Source: Streptomyces sp. NBC_00414 (GTDB lineage Bacteria; Actinomycetota; Actinomycetes; Streptomycetales; Streptomycetaceae). From it: a stretch of 64,000 bases of DNA. How positions within the stretch are numbered: position 1 is the first letter of the stretch; each line of letters opens with the position of its first letter. The notes under the pieces are model-generated. The model saw only the letters and a program-made list of their open reading frames with translations. It had not been told where the DNA came from and did not search any database. The stretch spans positions 9,424,001-9,488,000 of the forward strand of contig NZ_CP107935.1 of the NCBI RefSeq assembly GCF_036038375.1, read 5' to 3'. Below are positions 58,851 through 64,000 of the stretch, one piece after another. A program made the position numbers and the translations under genes.

Positions 58851-60625
58851 TGACCGCCGCCGTCGTATCGGTGAAAGCGCTCGTGTCCGTCAACTCGCTG
58901 TCCGTGGCCTACCGTTCGGGCGGCCGTGACGTGCCCGTGGTGAGCGGGGTGTCCCTGGAGGTACTGCCGGGCCGAACCCTTGCCCTGGTCGGCGAGTCGG
59001 GCAGCGGCAAGTCGACCGTCGCGGCCACGCTGCTGGGGCATCTGCGGCACGGCTCGCGGGTGACGGACGGCTCGGTGCGGATCGACGGAGCCGACGTGTT
59101 CACCCTGCCCGCACGGGAGTTGAGACGCCTTCGCGGCGGCACCGTCGCCATGGTCGCGCAGAACGCGGGCCACGCCCTGACCCCCTCCATGCGCATCGGA
59201 CGCCAGATCGCGGAGGCGGGCGGCGACGTACCCGTCGTGGACCTCCTCGAACAGGTCAGGCTGCCCCGCCCCGCCGAACTCGCCCGCCGCTACCCGCACG
59301 AACTCTCCGGCGGCCAGCAGCAGCGCGTAGCCATCGCCATGGCCATCGCCGCCCGTCCCAAGGTCCTCGTCCTCGACGAACCGACGACCGGGCTCGACGT
59401 CGTCACCCAGCGCGGTGTCCTCGACCTGATCGGCGCGCTGCGCGACGAACTCGGCCTGTCCGCCGTGCTGGTGAGCCACGACCTGGGGGTCGTCGCGCAC
59501 ATGGCCGACGAGGTGGTTGTGCTGCGGTCCGGCCGGATCGTGGAGGCGGCCCCGACGGCTCGGCTCTTCACGATGCCCCAGGACCCGTACACCAGGCGCC
59601 TGTTGGCGAGTGTGCCGCGCCTCGACGACGAAGGGCTCGCGCGGGTGGGCGAGGAGGGCGAGCGGGAGGTGCGCCCGAAGGACGTGATCCCCGACGGCGC
59701 TCCGGTCGCCGTGGCGGCCCGGGACGTCACCGTCGACTACGGGTCCAGCCGTGCCGTGGACGGTGTCTCCTTCGACGTCCGGCGCGGTGAAGTCCTTGCG
59801 CTGGTGGGGGAGTCGGGGAGCGGGAAGTCCACGCTCGCCTGGACGCTGGCGGGGCTGCGTACGCCGTCCGGCGGGACCATGACCCATGGGTCGGGCCAGC
59901 GGGCGGGCCATGGGACGGATTCCGGGCCGGGCGACCTCGCCCGGCCCGCCGGGAAGCGGCCCTTGGCGCTCCGGCGACGGGTCCAGCTCGTCTTCCAGAA
60001 CGCCGACACGTCACTCAACCCGCGCCGGTCCGTCGGTGACGCGGTGCGGCGGCCGTTGCGGTTCTTCGGCACGACCGACTCGCGTGCCGAGACCGCCGTG
60101 CGGGCCCGGCAGCTCATCTCCGACGTGCGCCTCGACCCCGCCCTCGCCGAGCGGCTGCCCGCGCAGCTCTCCGGCGGGCAGCGGCAGCGGATCGGGATCG
60201 CGCGGGCGCTCGCGGGCGAGCCGGACGTACTGATCGCGGACGAGATCACGACGGCGCTCGACGTGTCCGTGCAGGCCGACGTCCTGCGGCTGCTCGACGA
60301 TCTACGGCGGGAACGGGAGCTGGCCTGTCTGTTCATCAGCCACGACCTGGCCGTGGTGCGGGGGATCGCCGATCGGGTGGTCGTGCTGTGGAGGGGTGTG
60401 GTGGTGGAGGAGGGTCCGACCGACTCGGTCTTCTCCGAGCCCGGGCATCCGTACACGCGTCAGCTGATGGCCGCCGTGCTTGAGCCTGATCCGGAGGCGC
60501 GGGTTGTTGGGGGGCCGGTGCCTCAGTGGGTGGACGCGGCGGAGGTGGGTGACCTGTGGGTCACCGATGACGGGGTTGCCCCTGTCGGGGGGCATCGGGT
60601 GCGGCGGTGGCGGGCGGTGGGGTGA
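58850..60625 (+). CDS. fused double ATPase of the peptide ABC transporter (DppD-DppF type)
   Basis: A 591-residue protein with two complete ATPase domains in one chain. Domain 1 (about 10-245): GESGSGKSTVAATLLG, LSGGQQQRVAIAMAIA and VLVLDEPTTGLDVVTQR. Domain 2 (about 285-570): LVGESGSGKSTLAWTLAG, LSGGQRQRIGIARALA and VLIADEITTALDVSVQAD. An additional Gly/Arg-rich insert follows the second Walker A region (TMTHGSGQRAGHGTDSGPGD). Such fusions replace separate DppD and DppF and are common in actinomycetes. The gene closes the importer operon. Confidence 0.92.
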   Translation: MTAAVVSVKALVSVNSLSVAYRSGGRDVPVVSGVSLEVLPGRTLALVGESGSGKSTVAATLLGHLRHGSRVTDGSVRIDGADVFTLPARELRRLRGGTVAMVAQNAGHALTPSMRIGRQIAEAGGDVPVVDLLEQVRLPRPAELARRYPHELSGGQQQRVAIAMAIAARPKVLVLDEPTTGLDVVTQRGVLDLIGALRDELGLSAVLVSHDLGVVAHMADEVVVLRSGRIVEAAPTARLFTMPQDPYTRRLLASVPRLDDEGLARVGEEGEREVRPKDVIPDGAPVAVAARDVTVDYGSSRAVDGVSFDVRRGEVLALVGESGSGKSTLAWTLAGLRTPSGGTMTHGSGQRAGHGTDSGPGDLARPAGKRPLALRRRVQLVFQNADTSLNPRRSVGDAVRRPLRFFGTTDSRAETAVRARQLISDVRLDPALAERLPAQLSGGQRQRIGIARALAGEPDVLIADEITTALDVSVQADVLRLLDDLRRERELACLFISHDLAVVRGIADRVVVLWRGVVVEEGPTDSVFSEPGHPYTRQLMAAVLEPDPEARVVGGPVPQWVDAAEVGDLWVTDDGVAPVGGHRVRRWRAVG

Positions 60626-60636
60626 GGGGGCCTTGT

Positions 60637-60830
60637 TTCGCCCCCGCCGCCCCTACCCGTCCCGTCACGTACTCGGGGGCGCTGCCCCCGAACCCCCGGT
60701 CCTCAAACGCCGGACGGGCTGTCTCCTAGCCCGTCCGGCGTTTGAGGACGAGCGCGTCAGCGCGATACGGGGGCGAGGGGGCGCAAGCCCCCATGCGGGG
60801 ACGGGAACGGGTAGGGGCGGCGGGGGCGAA
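60637..60830. repeat. nested inverted repeat (194 bp) between importer operon and CocE/NonD gene
   Basis: The outer arms 60637-60660 and 60807-60830 are perfect 24-bp complements (arm begins TTCGCCCCCGCCGCCCC). Inside lies a second perfect inverted repeat with 22-bp arms at 60699-60720 and 60728-60749 and a 7-base loop. Between them are two GGGGGC/GCCCCC hairpins, at 60675-60689 and 60777-60792, the latter with a GCAA loop. The inner core containing CCGGCGTTTGAGGAC resembles intergenic elements seen widely in Streptomyces genomes. It carries no gene and may terminate the importer transcript. Confidence 0.9.
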
Positions 60831-60876
60831 GAAGGCCACCCACTCCCGTGAGCCAAGCAACAAGGAGCGAGCCAAG

Positions 60877-62892
60877 TTGAAATACCGCGAGCACTTCGAC
60901 CGGCAGGTCACGGTCGAGGACGTCTGGATCCCGACCAGGAACGGCCACACCCACCTGCACGCCCGCATCTGGCGCCCCACGGACGCCGACACAGCCCCCG
61001 TCCCCGCCCTCCTCGAATACCTCCCCTACCGAAAGACCGACTGGACGGCCCCCCGGGACGCCCAACGTCACCCCTGGTACGCCGGCCACGGCTACGCCTC
61101 CGTCCGCGTCGACATCCGAGGCCACGGCGACAGCGAGGGCACCCCCGGCGACGAGTACGACGCACAGGAACTCGCGGACGGCGTCGACGTCGTCAACTGG
61201 CTCGCGGCACAGCCCTGGTGCACCGGCAAGGTCGGCATGTTCGGCATCTCCTGGGGCGGCTTCAACGCCCTCCAGATCGCCGCCCTCGCCCCGCAACCGC
61301 TCAAGGCGATCGTCACCGTCTGCTCGACGGACGACCGCTACGACAACGACGTCCACTACATGGGCGGCGCCGTCCTCGGCGTCGACATGCCGGCCTGGGC
61401 GGGCACGATGCTCGCGTTCGCCTCCCGCCCGCCGGACCCCACGAGCGTGGGCCGGGACCGATGGCTGCCGATGTGGCGCGACCGCCTCGAAGCACTCGAA
61501 CCCTTCCTCCACACCTGGCTGGCCCACCAGCAGCGCGACGACTACTGGAAGCACGGCAGCGTCTGCGAGGACTACTCGGCGATCGGCGCGGCGGTCCTGG
61601 CCGTCGGCGGCTGGAACGACCCCTACCGCGACACCGTGCTGCGGCTCGTGGAACACCTCCCCGAGAACCGCGTACGGGGACTCGTCGGACCCTGGTCGCA
61701 CCAGTACCCGGACCGCGGCCTGCCGCCAGGACCGGCGATCGGCTTCCTCCAGGAGACCCTGCGCTGGTGGGACCAGCACCTCAAGGACGAGGACACCGGC
61801 GTCATGCGCGAGCCGCTGCTGCGCGCCTGGCTCAACGACCCGGTCCCGCCCGCGACGTCGTACGACGTGATGCCGGGGCGGTGGGTCGGAGAGAGCAACT
61901 GGCCGTCGCCCAACGTCAGTTGGGACACGCGGCCTCTCGGGCGGAGCGCCGGCCCCGTCCTCGTGCGGTCGCCCCAGCACACCGGTCTCGACGCCGGACG
62001 GTTCTTCCCGTTCGGCAACGCGAGTGATCTGCCGCCCGATCAGCGTGAGGAGGACGGCCGTTCGGCCTGCTTCGACTCCGAGCCGCTGGAGGAGAGGGTC
62101 GAGATCCTCGGGCGCCCGCGCGTGCGGCTCCGCCTCGACAGTGCGACACCCCGCACCCATGTCATCGCCCGGATCTGCGACGTCGCCCCCGACGGCTCGT
62201 CCACCCTCGTCACCCGCGGTGTCCTCAACCTGCTCAGCAGGCACGGGCGGGACCGGGCCGTGGAGTGGAACCCGGGTACGTACGAGACGGTGGAGTTCGA
62301 ACTCAATGGGGTGGGGTACGGCTTTCCGCCGGGACACCGTGTCAGGGTCGCCGTCTCCGACACCTACTGGCCCTGGGTGTGGCCGCACGGCGGGCGCGGT
62401 GAGCTGACCGTGCTGCCCGCCGAGAGTGCCGTACTCCTGCCCGTGCGGGACCCCGCGTCCGACGAGGGCAGGGCGCCCGTCCGTTTCGAGGAGCCCGAGC
62501 AGGCCGTGCCGCTTGCCGTCGAGCACGAGCGGGCCGCCGATCCGGGGCCGGAACGGCTGGTCACGCACGATGTCGCCAAGGGCGAGTGGACCCTGGAGGT
62601 CGACCCCAACTACGGCGGATCGAGGATCTACCCCGACGGACTGCGCTACGAGGAGAGCGCCCGGGAGACGTACCGGATCCTCTCCGACGACCCGCTGTCC
62701 GCGCGGGCGGTCTCCGAGTGGGCGATCCGGCTGCGGCGCGGCGACGACTGGGACGCTGAGATCATCACGCGTACGGAGCTGCGGGCCACGGCCACGGAGT
62801 TCATCATGGACAGCCGGATGGAAGCCCGGGCGGACGGAGAGACAGTGGTCAAGCGCGCATGGCACCGCACCACCCCGAGGACGTCCGCGTGA
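60877..62892 (+). CDS. CocE/NonD-family alpha/beta hydrolase (second copy)
   Basis: A 671-residue paralogue of the protein at 24106. TTG at 60877 is chosen because AAGGAG lies nine bases upstream and the family N terminus KYREHFDRQVTVEDVWIPTR follows. The triad is Ser in GMFGISWGGFNALQ, Asp in VGGWNDPYRDT and His in VGPWSHQYPD. The C-terminal jelly-roll domain (RVRLRLDSATPRTHVIARIC, FPPGHRVRVAVSDTYWPWVW) is complete. It has no signal peptide and lies behind a peptide importer, so it may process imported peptides or esters. It overlaps the TetR gene by four bases (GTGA). Confidence 0.88.
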   Translation: MKYREHFDRQVTVEDVWIPTRNGHTHLHARIWRPTDADTAPVPALLEYLPYRKTDWTAPRDAQRHPWYAGHGYASVRVDIRGHGDSEGTPGDEYDAQELADGVDVVNWLAAQPWCTGKVGMFGISWGGFNALQIAALAPQPLKAIVTVCSTDDRYDNDVHYMGGAVLGVDMPAWAGTMLAFASRPPDPTSVGRDRWLPMWRDRLEALEPFLHTWLAHQQRDDYWKHGSVCEDYSAIGAAVLAVGGWNDPYRDTVLRLVEHLPENRVRGLVGPWSHQYPDRGLPPGPAIGFLQETLRWWDQHLKDEDTGVMREPLLRAWLNDPVPPATSYDVMPGRWVGESNWPSPNVSWDTRPLGRSAGPVLVRSPQHTGLDAGRFFPFGNASDLPPDQREEDGRSACFDSEPLEERVEILGRPRVRLRLDSATPRTHVIARICDVAPDGSSTLVTRGVLNLLSRHGRDRAVEWNPGTYETVEFELNGVGYGFPPGHRVRVAVSDTYWPWVWPHGGRGELTVLPAESAVLLPVRDPASDEGRAPVRFEEPEQAVPLAVEHERAADPGPERLVTHDVAKGEWTLEVDPNYGGSRIYPDGLRYEESARETYRILSDDPLSARAVSEWAIRLRRGDDWDAEIITRTELRATATEFIMDSRMEARADGETVVKRAWHRTTPRTSA

Positions 62893-63539
62893 GGGCCGCG
62901 AAGACGCCCCGCCGTGCGGTCGCCGCGGCCGACCGCACGCGCCAGCCCACCGAGGTCCGCCGCCGGCTCATCGTGGAGGCGGCCGTCCCGCTCATCGCCG
63001 AGCGCGGCTACGCCTCCGTGGGCGTACGGGACGTCGCCGCCGCGGCGGGCGTGTCCGTCGGCACGGTCACCTACCACTTCGGCAGCGTCCAGGAGATCCT
63101 CTCCGAGGCCATGGTGCTGAACATCGAGCGCTATTACGCGGCACTGAACGAGGCCGCCGAGGAGGCGGACGGCGGCGCCGAGGCCCTGCGGCTGCTGATC
63201 GACGCGCTGTTCACGGAGGACACCGACCGGCACTGGCGGATGTGGTTCGACTACTGGAGCGCGGGCGACCGCGACCAGGACCCCGAACAGGCCTTCGCCG
63301 GCGGCCAGGCCAAGCGGTACGAGGACTGGCACGGGCAGATCCGCGTACTGGTCGAACGGGGCGTCGCCGACGGCGAGTTCGTGTGCGCCGACCCGGCCGG
63401 TTTCACCGTCCGCTTCGCCGCCCTCTCGGACGGCCTCGCCCTGCAACGGCTGCGGCAGGCTCCTCCGCTCAGCACGGAGGACGCGCGGCGGCACATGTAC
63501 CGGCTGGTCGAGACGGAGCTGGGGACCGGCGGACGCTGA
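62889..63539 (+). CDS. TetR-family transcriptional regulator
   Basis: A 216-residue regulator: helix-turn-helix in RRRLIVEAAVPLIAERGYAS, VGVRDVAAAAGVSVGTVTYH and FGSVQEILSEAM, then a ligand-binding helical domain (LRLLIDALFTEDTDRHWRMW, FTVRFAALSDGLALQRLR) resembling the BetI/TetR_C_6 group. The GTG start overlaps the hydrolase stop by four bases, so hydrolase and regulator are translated together and probably regulate each other. The tandem repeats before the importer are a possible target. Confidence 0.88.
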   Translation: MRAAKTPRRAVAAADRTRQPTEVRRRLIVEAAVPLIAERGYASVGVRDVAAAAGVSVGTVTYHFGSVQEILSEAMVLNIERYYAALNEAAEEADGGAEALRLLIDALFTEDTDRHWRMWFDYWSAGDRDQDPEQAFAGGQAKRYEDWHGQIRVLVERGVADGEFVCADPAGFTVRFAALSDGLALQRLRQAPPLSTEDARRHMYRLVETELGTGGR

Positions 63540-63541
63540 TT

Positions 63542-64000
63542 TCAGTCCGCCGCCGAGAGCACGGCGCCGGTGATCGCCCGGGTGATGCGCAGGATGCCGG
63601 GGGAGCGGACCGGGCAGGGCTTCGGTGTCGAGGTGGTCGGAGCCAGACAGAAGTGCAGGTAGTCGTCGTCGCGGTGCAGGGCCGTGCGGCCACTGCTCGG
63701 CTGCGTGCAGTACGGCCCGTGCTCGCGTTCGTACGCGGTGCACGGCAGGTACTGCGTCCAGGTGTAGCGGGCGGAGGGCGCGCTCACCGCCTTGCCGGCG
63801 TCCGCGAGCAGGTCCCCGGAGGCGGTGGCCTGCTTCTCGTAGACGGCGTTGACGCGGCGGACGCGGTCGGGAGTCATCGGGTCCGGCCCTTGCAGCACCC
63901 AGACGACCTTCGCCCCGCTCGCGGCGCCCTCGATCTGGTCCGTGAGCCGCCCGGCGTCCGCGGTGTAGCGCGCGAAGTACTCGGCCCGCTTCTTGTCGTA
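63542..64000 (-). CDS. SGNH-hydrolase-like protein, 3' part (runs off the right edge)
   Basis: 152 C-terminal residues are visible, with no start in the window. They read YDKKRAEYFARYTADAGRLT at the edge, then VVWVLQGPDPMTPDRVRRVN and LADAGKAVSAPSARYTWTQY, with HRDDDYLHFCLAPTTSTPKP near the end. The DYLH stretch has the D-x-x-H spacing of the catalytic pair in SGNH/GDSL hydrolases, and several Cys residues suggest an extracellular or envelope protein. The assignment is tentative because the N-terminal GDS motif is outside. Confidence 0.6.
   Translation of the reverse strand, partial: YDKKRAEYFARYTADAGRLTDQIEGAASGAKVVWVLQGPDPMTPDRVRRVNAVYEKQATASGDLLADAGKAVSAPSARYTWTQYLPCTAYEREHGPYCTQPSSGRTALHRDDDYLHFCLAPTTSTPKPCPVRSPGILRITRAITGAVLSAAD

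Noticed and set aside
60637..60830. Insertion sequence bounded by terminal inverted repeats
   Set aside because: No transposase frame and no visible target-site duplication; a MITE-like origin stays possible but unproven.
60757..62865. Long reverse-strand open frame across the second CocE/NonD gene
   Set aside because: Low-complexity Val/Asp/Gly composition, no motifs, fully antisense to a well-supported enzyme.

Overview
The window looks like chromosomal DNA of a Streptomyces or a very close relative. It is strongly GC-rich with GC-biased third codon positions, uses many GTG and some TTG starts, and carries Streptomyces hallmarks: a complete conservon with a P450, a streptophobe-family membrane protein, a GH19 chitinase behind DasR-like sites, and a FhaA_N (DUF3662) protein. 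There is no transposase, integrase, phage gene, CRISPR array, tRNA or rRNA. The assignment rests on content and style only; the species cannot be named.

Layout. 1-5.7 kb: a probable light or stress module, with an ECF sigma factor divergent from a MerR/B12-binding-type regulator, then a photolyase and an SDR-DUF2867 protein. 5.7-11.4 kb: organosulfur scavenging, with a LysR regulator divergent from a cysteine-containing leader peptide and sfnG, an FMN reductase, sfnB and ssuD. 11.5-12.3 kb: a RlaP-like nucleotidyltransferase. 12.3-17.4 kb: the urea transporter operon urtABCDE on the reverse strand, with a GlnR-like site, followed by a signal-less UrtA/AmiC-like binding protein divergent from a MarR regulator. 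19.4-22.5 kb: an aldehyde dehydrogenase behind a 25-bp palindrome, a secreted chitinase, and two small membrane proteins.

22.7-26.7 kb: an ATP-grasp enzyme, a CocE/NonD hydrolase and a FhaA_N-domain protein, the least explained group here. 26.8-31.4 kb: DUF5709 protein, secreted PLC-X protein, dienelactone hydrolase, VOC protein, adenosine deaminase. 31.7-37.6 kb: a P450, then convergent conservon cvnA-B-C-D plus a CYP157-like P450 without the ExxR motif. 37.9-41.3 kb: LysR and aldo/keto reductase pair, an NTF2-like protein, an unknown protein. 41.4-45.5 kb: a double-FHA ABC transporter, an SH3-like protein and a soluble Ser/Thr kinase in one tight operon. 45.6-53.3 kb: methyltransferase, streptophobe protein, Pro/Ser-rich anchored protein, FG-GAP protein, DinB, epoxide hydrolase, VOC.

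53.4-64 kb: an ABC exporter; a peptide importer operon (binding protein, two permeases, fused double ATPase); a large nested inverted repeat; a second CocE/NonD hydrolase overlapping a TetR gene; and the 3' part of an SGNH-like protein. Themes are nutrient scavenging (sulfonates, urea, chitin, peptides), signalling (conservon, kinase/FHA, ECF) and small-molecule turnover. The best candidates for undescribed biology are the ATP-grasp/CocE/DUF3662 group, the kinase/double-FHA transporter operon, the cysteine leader in front of a desulfonation operon, and the AmiC-like binding protein paired with MarR.
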